Origin: Treponema sp. UBA3662
Lineage (GTDB): Bacteria; Spirochaetota; Spirochaetia; Treponematales; Treponemataceae
Assembly: GCA_002373205.1 (NCBI GenBank)
Contig: DFJV01000025.1
Location: 1 to 14,973 of the forward strand
Length of the DNA stretch: 14,973 nucleotides
Direction: 5' to 3'
Numbering within the stretch: the first letter of the stretch is position 1; each line of letters opens with the position of its first letter. The notes beneath the pieces are model-generated. The model saw only the letters and a program-made list of their open reading frames with translations. It did not search any database and was not told the origin of the DNA. Below are positions 1-6,632 of the stretch, piece after piece. Both the position numbers and the translations under genes were made by a program.

Positions 1-1659
1 AAGCAAAAGGCTGCCCAGGAAGAAGTCGCTAAAAAGCGTGCAGAACAGCAAGCCGCTGCTAAAAAAGCCGCAGAAGAAAAAGCTGCCCAGCAGAAGGCCG
101 CCCAGGAAGCTGCAAAGAAACAGGCTTCAAACCAGAACCAGAAGGTTGCGTCAAACACTGCTAGTCCGTCTAAAAAGACAACAACCACCACTACAACCAC
201 AAACACAAAGACTACAACTAATACTTCAAAGCAGAATACAACAAGCACTACAAAGACTCCTTCTACAGCAAATAGCGTAACTTCTTCCAATACTAAGACA
301 ACAAGCAATACTTCTACAGCAAATAACGCAGCTGCCAAGAAGGCTGCGGAAGAAAAAGCCGCCCAGGAAGCAGCTGCCAAGAAGGCTGCGGAAGAAAAAG
401 CTGCCCAGCAGAAGGCTGCACAAGAAGAAGCCGCAAAGAAGCGTGCCGAACAGCAAGCCGCCGCAAAGAAAGCTGCCGAAGAAAGAGCTGCAAAACAAAA
501 GGCTGCTCAGGAAGAAGCCGCAAAGAAGCGCGCCGAACAGCAGGCTGCTGCAAAGAAAGCTGCGGAAGAAAAAGCCGCCCAGCAGAAAGCCGCTCAGGAA
601 GCCGCAAAGAAACAGGCTGAACAGAAGGCTGCACAAGAAGCTGCTGCTAAAAAGAAAGCAGAACAGCAAGCTGCCGCTAAAAAAGCCGCAGAAGAAAGAG
701 CTGCAAAGCAAAAGGCCGCCCAGGAAGAAGCCGCAAAGAAGCGTGCCGAACAGCAGGCCGCCGCTAAAAAAGCTGCCGAAGAAAGAGCTGCAAAACAGAA
801 GGCTGCCCAGGAAGAAGCTGCTAAGAAACGTGCAGAACAGCAGGCAGCTGCCAAGAAAGCCGCAGAAGAAAAAGCCGCTCAGCAAAAAGCTGCACAGGAA
901 GCCGCCAAGAAACAGGCTGAACAAAAGGCCAGCGACCAGAAGATTGCCGCAAACACAAATAAGAATAACGCTGCACCTTCTACAAAGACAACAACGACCA
1001 CTACAACAACTACTACTTCTAAGACGAATACAGGCTCAACAAGTGGCAAACAGGCTCAGGCTGATGCACAAAAGAAAGCAACTGTTCTTGACAACCTTGA
1101 AAAGTATTCAGAGGAATGGACATCTGATTACGAAGGCAGCAAGTACGGTTATTTCTATACGTCACCAGAATATGGCCAGTTCAACATGATTGAAGGCGAG
1201 TTTACCAAGAAGTCTGGTTACGCAAAGTCTGCTTACGGTTTTGTCTTTGGTTATTCAGATTTGGCAAACGGCTACCTTAAGGATTACATCCGCTTCGAAA
1301 TCAATACCGACGGTGAATATGCCCTTTACACATGGGACGGAAAGAACTACAAAGATTTGGTTCAGCCAAACAACAAGGGTACGGCCTATTTCTATTCCCA
1401 CCCGGCAATCAAGTCTGGTTACAACACCCAGAACAAGCTAAAGCTCGTTGCAGACGATGAAACTCAGACTTGGAGCGTATATCTTAACGGTGAACTGATA
1501 AAAGACAATATTCCTTACCTTAAGAACGGAACTCACGGTGTAATGGGCTTCTTTAGCGTTGGCCAGGAAGAGCAGGAAAACATGCCGGCTGTTCCAGTCG
1601 TGGTTTCTTACCGCATTACAGACGCAGTTCTCTATAATGACGGTTCAGAGGAATACTAG
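1..1659 (+). CDS. Ala/Lys/Glu/Gln repeat stalk protein with C-terminal beta-sandwich-like domain (5' end missing)
   Basis: The frame is open from the first base to TAG at 1657-1659, giving 552 codons. No ATG occurs in it before 1186, so the start lies upstream of the window. Codons 1-40 and about 107-311 are a TolA-like low-complexity stalk built from AAKKAAEEKAAQQ-type segments, expected to be a long charged helix. Thr/Ser/Asn-rich linkers flank it at about 57-107 and 326-345. Codons about 362-552 form a separate globular domain with alternating aromatic and polar strands (YIRFEINTDGEYALYTWDG, WSVYLNGELI). It resembles concanavalin/LamG-like or DUF1080-like sandwiches, but I see no catalytic residues. 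The architecture suggests an extended envelope or surface protein whose stalk presents the terminal domain. That role is inference, and any signal peptide would be outside the window. The next gene overlaps its stop by one base. Confidence 0.85.
   Translation, partial: KQKAAQEEVAKKRAEQQAAAKKAAEEKAAQQKAAQEAAKKQASNQNQKVASNTASPSKKTTTTTTTTNTKTTTNTSKQNTTSTTKTPSTANSVTSSNTKTTSNTSTANNAAAKKAAEEKAAQEAAAKKAAEEKAAQQKAAQEEAAKKRAEQQAAAKKAAEERAAKQKAAQEEAAKKRAEQQAAAKKAAEEKAAQQKAAQEAAKKQAEQKAAQEAAAKKKAEQQAAAKKAAEERAAKQKAAQEEAAKKRAEQQAAAKKAAEERAAKQKAAQEEAAKKRAEQQAAAKKAAEEKAAQQKAAQEAAKKQAEQKASDQKIAANTNKNNAAPSTKTTTTTTTTTTSKTNTGSTSGKQAQADAQKKATVLDNLEKYSEEWTSDYEGSKYGYFYTSPEYGQFNMIEGEFTKKSGYAKSAYGFVFGYSDLANGYLKDYIRFEINTDGEYALYTWDGKNYKDLVQPNNKGTAYFYSHPAIKSGYNTQNKLKLVADDETQTWSVYLNGELIKDNIPYLKNGTHGVMGFFSVGQEEQENMPAVPVVVSYRITDAVLYNDGSEEY
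319..930 (+). repeat. In-frame 87/84-bp repeats with a 300-bp higher-order period
   Basis: The segment AAKKRAEQQ or AAKKQAEQ recurs at 430, 517, 601, 730, 817 and 901, giving steps of 87, 84, 129, 87 and 84 bp (29 or 28 codons). The pattern 430-517-601 repeats exactly 300 bp later as 730-817-901. Blocks 421-630 and 721-930 encode the same 70 residues but differ at about 22 bases, all synonymous by my reading. A third, partial copy lies at 1-117, where one residue differs (Val at codon 10) over the first 38 codons. These are protein-coding repeats, not a mobile element. Confidence 0.85.
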
Positions 1660-2450
1660 TGAATGAAGCACAGTGGGAGGCATTCCAAGCCTTCCGCAAT
1701 TCATACAAAGAATTATGCGACCAATGGAATACGGCTTTTGCAGAGGAATTAAAGCCTTTGCAAAAGTCTGCTTCCGTAAAGGATACCCCAGAATACCCAA
1801 TAGAAACACCGGTCGTTTACAACACAGCCTATGACTCTTTTACAAAAGACGATGAAATTACCCTGCTTGTCATAGGTGACAATCCCGGCAAAGAAGAACA
1901 GCTTTCCAAAAACCGCAAGTATCTTGTTGGCCAAAGCGGACGCATAGCAGAAGGATTTTTCCGCCGCCATCCTGAATTCCATACGGATTTTAGGAAAAAC
2001 GTCATCATAATGAACAAAACACCGGTTCATACGGCAAAGACAAGCCACTTAAAGTACCTAAAAAAGAACGGGTCTGAGCAAATAAAAAATCTTATTCAGG
2101 AAAGCCAGATTCTTATGGCAAAAAAAGCCGCCCAGCTTCATCAGGCTTTGCTAAAAAACTGTATGGGTCAAACTGTACCCCAATTATGGCTTGTTGGCTA
2201 TGCTGAACTCAAGAAAAACGGAATCTTTGCCTCCTACCGCGAAGAATTAAAACAAGCCTACACTTTACCAGACGGAAAAGAAGATACTGCTTGGAAGAAG
2301 GTATTTGTCTACCAGCACTTTTCCATGAACCGCTTCTTAGTTGACTTAAAAACCTATCAGCAAGAAAACATGGGTACAGATTTACCCAAAGCCTTGGAAA
2401 CACTTGGCCACCTTCACCGGGATGAAATCTTTTCCTTAGCCTCTAAATGA
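1659..2450 (+). CDS. Uracil-DNA-glycosylase-fold protein (UDG-like superfamily)
   Basis: This is a 263-residue cytoplasmic-looking protein. The GTG start at 1659 shares a base with the preceding TAG and has AGAGG at 1647-1651, seven bases upstream; no in-frame ATG lies nearby, so GTG is the best start. UDG-superfamily landmarks appear in order: a hydrophobic strand then GDNPGKEE (about 73-80), which matches the GxxPGxxE active-site loop; GQSGR (91-95); the strand NVIIMNKTP (114-122); the strand WLVGYAE (177-183); and VYQHFSMNRF (217-226), in the place of the C-terminal HPS-type DNA-binding loop. In that family the fold removes uracil or other damaged bases from DNA. The protein is longer than family 4 enzymes, and Phe replaces Pro in the HPS-like motif, so substrate and even activity are uncertain. 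Close spacing suggests translational coupling to the stalk-protein gene, although no functional link is obvious. Confidence 0.72.
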   Translation: MNEAQWEAFQAFRNSYKELCDQWNTAFAEELKPLQKSASVKDTPEYPIETPVVYNTAYDSFTKDDEITLLVIGDNPGKEEQLSKNRKYLVGQSGRIAEGFFRRHPEFHTDFRKNVIIMNKTPVHTAKTSHLKYLKKNGSEQIKNLIQESQILMAKKAAQLHQALLKNCMGQTVPQLWLVGYAELKKNGIFASYREELKQAYTLPDGKEDTAWKKVFVYQHFSMNRFLVDLKTYQQENMGTDLPKALETLGHLHRDEIFSLASK

Positions 2451-2454
2451 TTTT

Positions 2455-2474
2455 TTCTAACTGTATTCTAACTG
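2455..2474 (+). repeat. Short direct repeat TTCTAACTG x2 upstream of the envelope gene cluster
   Basis: The 9-mer TTCTAACTG occurs at 2455-2463 and 2466-2474, so the copies are 11 bp apart, about one helical turn. It lies in the only gap (2451-2499) between the UDG-like gene and the next gene. It could be a regulator site or simply a local duplication. I cannot identify a convincing -35/-10 pair here. Confidence 0.3.
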
Positions 2475-2499
2475 CAAAGTAAATAAAACGGAGAGTAAA

Positions 2500-3267
2500 A
2501 TGAAAAAAATAAACTTTGAGACAATCAAAAAAATTGACTACATACTGGTTTTTCTTGCAGGAATTATTGCTGCAATTTTTTTATTGGTCTTTCTTGTTTC
2601 GGAAATCGTAGATTCAATTCCACGCCGCCATAACCCGCCCAATATTCAGATTATAGACAAGGATGATCCTGCGGCAAAAGACGTTGAATTTGAGGAATTA
2701 GTTGATTTTTATGAGAAGCTAAAAGATGTATATGTATTTTCTGTAAAAACAAGGGCAATAAAAGCTGACGAACTTGAAAGTGACGAAAGTATGTTGAAGG
2801 GTGCCTTTGCAAATTCACTCCAGTATTCAGCCAATGATGACGGGCTAATAAATTTTATCTTCGTAAAGGATGGCAAAGAGAGCAAACTATTTTCCTTCAA
2901 GGGCTATATATACAAATCCTGTTTAGCAACAAAAGATAAATGTGACTTTAACATTTATGCAGTTATAAAAGAAGATTCTGACAGTGACAAAAAATTGACC
3001 AGTAAAGACAGGATAAGCCTCTATGTTTCGGATTATGACGGAACAAAGCTTGAAGAAGTTTCTCCTGAAATTTATAACTTTTGTTTTGTGGAAAAAAACA
3101 TGTTTATCTTTACCGAACGCCAGGATAATATTCTTTCATTCTATGAATATGACGGAAATTCCAGGACAAAGAAATTCATAAAAAAGGTAGAGCAAAAAGA
3201 AGGCGAGAAAAGCATAGAAATGACCAAGTATGCCCCAATTTTAATTCGTCCTGATTATGAGCTTTAG
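2500..3267 (+). CDS. Membrane-anchored protein of unknown function
   Basis: The product is 255 residues and I do not recognise the family. The start has GGAGAG at 2490-2495, four bases before the ATG. One hydrophobic helix spans about residues 13-34, preceded by Lys residues, which fits a single N-terminal membrane anchor with the rest in the periplasm. After a Pro/Asn-containing linker the soluble part is charged and Asp/Lys-rich, with beta-type stretches such as LINFIFVKDGKESKLFSFKGYIY and ISLYVSDYDGTKLEE. This pattern fits repeated beta blades or a sandwich, but I cannot assign it. Two Cys residues lie close together (CLATKDKC, about 146-153) and could form a disulfide outside the cytoplasm. 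The stop codon overlaps the ribosome-binding site of the following gene, so they are very likely co-transcribed. Confidence 0.8.
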   Translation: MKKINFETIKKIDYILVFLAGIIAAIFLLVFLVSEIVDSIPRRHNPPNIQIIDKDDPAAKDVEFEELVDFYEKLKDVYVFSVKTRAIKADELESDESMLKGAFANSLQYSANDDGLINFIFVKDGKESKLFSFKGYIYKSCLATKDKCDFNIYAVIKEDSDSDKKLTSKDRISLYVSDYDGTKLEEVSPEIYNFCFVEKNMFIFTERQDNILSFYEYDGNSRTKKFIKKVEQKEGEKSIEMTKYAPILIRPDYEL

Positions 3268-3277
3268 GGAGTACAAG

Positions 3278-4000
3278 ATGAAAAAACTTTTTACGCTGCT
3301 ATCAATATTGATAATGTTCACTGCATCTTCTTTTGCAAAGAGGGGGCCGCGGCCGGAAGTTAAACCTATTACCAAAGGCAATTTTATCTACTATGCCTCC
3401 TCAGATTCTTTCAACGACCAGTCTTTTGGTACGGTTAGAATAGAATCCGTAGATGAACCCAAATATTTTTATAGAATACCAATTTATGCCATAGAAGAGG
3501 ATACTAACCTTGAAAGGGATGTTCAATGGATTGAAATCAAAAGCATGGAATTCAAGGATGATGAAACAATTACAATTGTAAATGAATGGAACCATACTTT
3601 TGAATTGAACATAAACACTTTTGAAGTCAAATGCGTAGACACGGAAAACAATGTCTTTAGCTATAAAGAATATAAATGCATCCCTGGAAACATAAATGAA
3701 ATTTATGAAAAGAAATTTGAAGATTTTGTAAACAATAATGCAAAGTACAAATATAAAAGAACCCAGCCAGAGGTAAAAAAACTAACAAAGCTAGAAGACC
3801 TTGTAAATGTTGCAGAAGAAGTTTTGTTCCCAATTTATGGAGAAGAAAGCATTAAAGGTGAACAGCCTTACCGCATCAAAAAATATAAAGAAAAATGGAT
3901 TGTAACAGGTTCGTTGCCAGAAGGCTCTGTTGACGGAGTGTTTAAAATGGTAATCAATGCAGAAAACTCTCAGGTTGAATCTGTGATTCACGGGGAATAA
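3278..4000 (+). CDS. Secreted protein of unknown function, tandem paralogue A (full length)
   Basis: This gene encodes 240 residues. The ORF could start at 3257, but the ATG at 3278 is preferred. AGGGAG at 3266-3271 lies six bases before it, the protein then begins with a canonical signal peptide (residues 1-20, cleavage after SSFA), and the neighbouring paralogue starts at the same point. The mature protein is mixed in charge with beta-type strands (about 85-120) and no motif I recognise. Residues 146-224, from KFEDF to FKM, are absent from paralogue B. The region around 186-224 (FPIYGEE...YRIKKYKEKWIVTGSLPE) resembles the NTF2-like 'YRVWKVGDYWIVTGTLP' pattern seen in some lipoprotein-like immunity or inhibitor families, but that is only a resemblance. 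It sits second in a four-gene cluster. Confidence 0.82.
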   Translation: MKKLFTLLSILIMFTASSFAKRGPRPEVKPITKGNFIYYASSDSFNDQSFGTVRIESVDEPKYFYRIPIYAIEEDTNLERDVQWIEIKSMEFKDDETITIVNEWNHTFELNINTFEVKCVDTENNVFSYKEYKCIPGNINEIYEKKFEDFVNNNAKYKYKRTQPEVKKLTKLEDLVNVAEEVLFPIYGEESIKGEQPYRIKKYKEKWIVTGSLPEGSVDGVFKMVINAENSQVESVIHGE

Positions 4001-4001
4001 A

Positions 4002-4496
4002 ATGAAAAAACTTTTTACGCTGCTATCAATATTGATAATGTTTGCCGCATCTTCTTTTGCAAAAAGGTTGCCTCCGCCGGAAGTTGCAACGCTAACAAAA
4101 GGAAATCTTGTTTACCGAAGCGCCGTAAATGTATCTGATAATGGTAAATGGTTTTTTGGCATTGTTGTAATTGAATCAGCTGAGGAGCCAAAAAATTCTC
4201 GCTCTGTTCCCATTTATGCCATAGAAATGGATAAATATCTTGAAAAAGATGTTCAGTGGAAATTTATCAAAAGCATGGAATTCAGGGATGAAAATACAAT
4301 CACAATCATAAATGAAAGGAATCATACGTTTGAATTGAACATAAATACGCTGGAAGTAAAATGTGTAAACGTAAAAAACAATGTCTTTAGGTGTAATTTT
4401 CGCGCTAAAGAAAGATATAAGTGCATCTCTGGAGATATAAATAAAATATTTGAAAAGGTTATCAATACAGAAAATTCTAAGGCTGAATCAAAATGA
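4002..4496 (+). CDS. Secreted protein, tandem paralogue B (internally shortened)
   Basis: This 164-residue protein starts one base after the stop of paralogue A, with GGGGA at 3992-3996 as ribosome-binding site. Its signal peptide (1-20) is nearly the same as that of A: the first 41 nucleotides are identical and only about four differ in 66. The mature N-terminal half aligns with A throughout (for example IPIYAIE/VPIYAIE, DVQWxxIKSMEF, NHTFELNIN). At IFEK (149-152) it jumps directly to VINTENS, which matches A at residue 225, so it lacks 79 codons in frame. It also has about four extra residues near CNFRAKE. The last four bases overlap the next start (ATGA). It may be an intact short variant or a decaying copy; the open frame and preserved signal peptide favour a translated product. 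Confidence 0.78.
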   Translation: MKKLFTLLSILIMFAASSFAKRLPPPEVATLTKGNLVYRSAVNVSDNGKWFFGIVVIESAEEPKNSRSVPIYAIEMDKYLEKDVQWKFIKSMEFRDENTITIINERNHTFELNINTLEVKCVNVKNNVFRCNFRAKERYKCISGDINKIFEKVINTENSKAESK

Positions 4497-5053
4497 CAAA
4501 AGTTATTAGAAGAAAAGTCACGCCTGTTTTATTAGGAATTGTAATACTGGCATTGATTGTGTTTGCAATATTCGGAAAGGAACTCTTTTTTGTTGAACAT
4601 AGTAATTTGGACATATCAAATGGGGAAATTAAATTTAAGAAAGTACAGGAACTTGGACCCCGCGTCGTGTTTTTTTACTTGTTCATTCTTATTTGTGCAA
4701 TTGTTACTTTTTTCCGGACCATTTTTTGGAAGCTTGAATATGATGACACAAGTTTTTCTGTAAAAAACGAAGGTGTTCAAAATCTTGAATACAAAAAAAT
4801 TGTAAGCATAGTTCATTATAAAGCTCGAGGATACAGGCATAGCATTGATGAATTCATAATAAGCTATATGGAAATGCCTGAATTTGGTTATGAAGAAGAA
4901 GTTCAGAGGGCTATAATAAAGTATTATACTCATAATGATGAAATGAAGGAATTCTTTAGTTTTGTAAAAGAAAAAAATCCTAACATAGATTTTCATTCAG
5001 AGAATGCCGGTTGCAATGGTGTTGAAACAAGCAAATTTGATTACTTTGTATAA
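4493..5053 (+). CDS. Two-helix membrane protein with PH-like C-terminal domain
   Basis: The product is 186 residues. Its ATG overlaps the preceding stop as ATGA, so translation is probably coupled; the only nearby ribosome-binding candidate is AAGG about ten bases upstream. Hydrophobic helices lie at about 11-27 and 57-75, which suggests two membrane spans with a short loop. The remainder begins FWKLEYDDTSFSVKN and continues LEYKKIVSIVHYKA. This resembles bacterial PH-like domains that follow paired helices in small membrane proteins: a short strand, a turn, then an 'i.y.kI.sI' strand pair. The domain call is by pattern only. It is last in the 2500-5053 cluster, and its linkage to two secreted paralogues and a membrane-anchored protein hints at a shared envelope role. 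Confidence 0.72.
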   Translation: MTKVIRRKVTPVLLGIVILALIVFAIFGKELFFVEHSNLDISNGEIKFKKVQELGPRVVFFYLFILICAIVTFFRTIFWKLEYDDTSFSVKNEGVQNLEYKKIVSIVHYKARGYRHSIDEFIISYMEMPEFGYEEEVQRAIIKYYTHNDEMKEFFSFVKEKNPNIDFHSENAGCNGVETSKFDYFV

Positions 5054-5079
5054 AATAAAATTTAAAGATTGTGTTTTGG

Positions 5080-5115
5080 TTGACAAGTGGCAAAAACTGG
5101 ATTACGGTATATAAT
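5080..5115 (+). promoter_or_regulatory. Candidate promoter of the small lipoprotein gene
   Basis: A perfect -10 hexamer TATAAT lies at 5110-5115 and a perfect TTGACA at 5080-5085, but the spacer is 24 bp, well above the usual 16-18. Either the -10 acts alone with a poor -35, or an activator is needed, or the TTGACA is coincidental. The predicted transcript would have a leader of about 20 bases before the ATG at 5143. Confidence 0.42.
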
Positions 5116-5142
5116 GTTAACTTACAACAGAGGAGATACAAT

Positions 5143-5586
5143 ATGAGAAAGACAGTAAAGGTTTTGGTTGCAGTATTCATGCTTGGGCTTGTTGCATCGC
5201 TTACTTCTTGTATGGAGTTTGCAGAAGCAATGGTTGGCTCTATGTCTCAGACAGCTTATCTTTTTGATGTTACCTATAATGCAAAGACATCAAGCGGAAA
5301 AAAGGTTGAGCTTAAATTTAACAACTCAAATCTTGCAGGCCGCTATAAGCTCAATGTCTGGATTGACGGAAAGGCTGTAGACAACGATGGATACACATGG
5401 AGCTTGTCCAATGAAAATATGAACGGTGCTGACAATGTTAATATATACGAGGTTACCGATGTTAACCATACTGTACAGATTTCAAAGCTGAAGCCTAATG
5501 AGGTTGCAGGAAATAGTTTGACCGTAGAAGAAACCTTTAAGATTGGCTCAGAAACAATTTCAAAAGGCACAGTCTTTAATAGATAG
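5143..5586 (+). CDS. Small lipoprotein of unknown function
   Basis: The ORF can be extended upstream to 5071, but that extension would cover the promoter. The ATG at 5143 has AGAGGAGA at 5129-5136 and begins a lipoprotein signal peptide. This gives 147 residues. The lipobox is L-T-S-C with Cys at residue 23, after MRKTVKVLVAVFMLGLVA, so the mature protein should be lipid-anchored to a membrane. The mature part is about 125 residues and appears all-beta (YLFDVTYNAKT, YKLNVWIDGKAV, VNIYEVTDVNHTVQISKL), with Asn- and Lys-rich loops. I do not recognise a family. The preceding cluster ends 89 bases upstream and a promoter-like element intervenes, so it is probably a separate unit. A stem-loop follows the stop. 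Confidence 0.8.
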   Translation: MRKTVKVLVAVFMLGLVASLTSCMEFAEAMVGSMSQTAYLFDVTYNAKTSSGKKVELKFNNSNLAGRYKLNVWIDGKAVDNDGYTWSLSNENMNGADNVNIYEVTDVNHTVQISKLKPNEVAGNSLTVEETFKIGSETISKGTVFNR

Positions 5587-5603
5587 TTTTTACCTTTTAC
5601 AAA

Positions 5604-5635
5604 CTACGCCTACCCCGGTTGTATGGTGGGCGTAG
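5604..5635 (+). terminator. Stem-loop after the lipoprotein gene (possible terminator without a U-tract)
   Basis: CTACGCCTACC (5604-5614) pairs with GGTGGGCGTAG (5625-5635) as an 11-bp stem with one G-T wobble and a ten-base loop. It sits 17 bases after the stop and 14 bases before the next start. No run of T follows on either strand, so it is not a classical intrinsic terminator. It may instead stabilise the lipoprotein mRNA or limit read-through into the barrel gene. Confidence 0.45.
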
Positions 5636-5649
5636 CTAAACTGTAGGAA

Positions 5650-6630
5650 ATGATTAGAAAAATTTCTATTAGGGCATTTTTGCTTTTGGCAATGTTCTTT
5701 TTTTTTGACAATCCCCTAAAATGCCAGTCAGCACACAAAGAAGGTTTTGAGCCTTTCCTTAATCTTGGCATTTTTGCCATGAGCGTTAACGGTGAGCAGC
5801 TTGCGCAAAATAGTGACTACGACAGGTATTCAAGCAATCAAGTTTTAAGGCAAATTCCTCTGTTTATTGTTCCTGTTCCTTTTTTGACCGGCGGATGCAA
5901 ACACACGCTTTCCAAAGGAATTGTTTCTTTTAGGAATTCGGCAGATATGTCGCTTTCTTTTGCAGGAATTGGTGCAAGCTATACTTCTTCCGTAAGCATT
6001 ACACCGCTTTTTTCTGTTTTTGCAAAGGCCAGCATAGGCACGGCTTGGAACTATGGAACTTGGGTTGACCTTATTGGAATTTACAATCCGGCAGAAAGTG
6101 AATACGACCCGCTTACTTCTTTTTCTGAATTTTTTTACGGAATGGCTTTTGGTGCCAGGGCAATGGCTCTTTTGCCAAAGCATAACATAATTCAGCTTTC
6201 GTTTAACACAGATTACATTGCTTTTTCCGGTGCAGACGACGGAGAGCCTTGGGTGTGCGGAACAGAGCGTGATTGCGTGAACGGCTGGCGCTACGAAGCT
6301 TCCGCAATGCTTGCCCATACCTTTGATGGTCCAAAGCTAAAGATGGTGGGCCTTTCTTCTTCCATAAGCGGAAGGTACAGCGCTGATGATTTTGACAAAG
6401 TTTACCAGCCCTACAACCCAGCTTTTAAGACTTATTCGATTGGCGCAATGTCGCAGTTTACCCTTACGGAAAAACAGTCGCTTCTTCTTATGCTGAATGT
6501 CAGCCGCAAGAGGAAATTTGAGCGCGATACAGATGAATATGAAGCCGAAGAAACGCTGATGCAAAAATATGTTGGTGCAAAGTGGGGCTTTGACGGTATT
6601 ATGATTATGTGGAATATTAATTTGCTATAG
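5650..6630 (+). CDS. Predicted outer-membrane beta-barrel protein
   Basis: The product is 326 residues. It starts with a hydrophobic signal sequence (MIRKISIRAFLLLAMFFFF, cleavage probably near residue 25-28). An in-frame TAG lies just upstream at 5644, so 5650 is the first possible ATG; the only purine motif (AGGA at 5645-5648) is one base away, closer than ideal. The mature protein shows many amphipathic beta strands separated by turns, for example SADMSLSFAGIGASYTSSVSI, NIIQLSFNTDYIAFSGAD and YSIGAMSQFTLTEKQSLLLML. This pattern, with Gly and aromatic residues, fits an outer-membrane barrel of about 12-14 strands. I do not recognise the family, and the last residue is Leu rather than the usual Phe. 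The gene ends two bases from the convergent ATP-grasp gene. Confidence 0.72.
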   Translation: MIRKISIRAFLLLAMFFFFDNPLKCQSAHKEGFEPFLNLGIFAMSVNGEQLAQNSDYDRYSSNQVLRQIPLFIVPVPFLTGGCKHTLSKGIVSFRNSADMSLSFAGIGASYTSSVSITPLFSVFAKASIGTAWNYGTWVDLIGIYNPAESEYDPLTSFSEFFYGMAFGARAMALLPKHNIIQLSFNTDYIAFSGADDGEPWVCGTERDCVNGWRYEASAMLAHTFDGPKLKMVGLSSSISGRYSADDFDKVYQPYNPAFKTYSIGAMSQFTLTEKQSLLLMLNVSRKRKFERDTDEYEAEETLMQKYVGAKWGFDGIMIMWNINLL

Positions 6631-6632
6631 GA

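Noticed and set aside
226..924. A 232-codon minus-strand ORF rich in Phe, Leu, Ser, Cys and Gly
   Set aside because: It is the antisense of the Ala/Lys/Glu/Gln repeats of the plus-strand gene; the repetitive codons lack stops on several frames and the product is pure low complexity.
319..930. CRISPR-like regular repeats
   Set aside because: The repeats are contiguous coding units of 84-87 bp with no unique spacers and keep reading frame throughout.
443..1189. A 248-codon plus-strand ORF in a second frame rich in Lys, Arg, Pro and Leu
   Set aside because: It is a frame shadow of the same repeats. The first frame continues without interruption into a well-formed globular domain, while this one ends in random sequence.
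4616..4996. 126-codon minus-strand ORF
   Set aside because: It is antisense to the two-helix membrane protein gene, has no ribosome-binding site of note, and the plus-strand frame is coupled to the gene before it.
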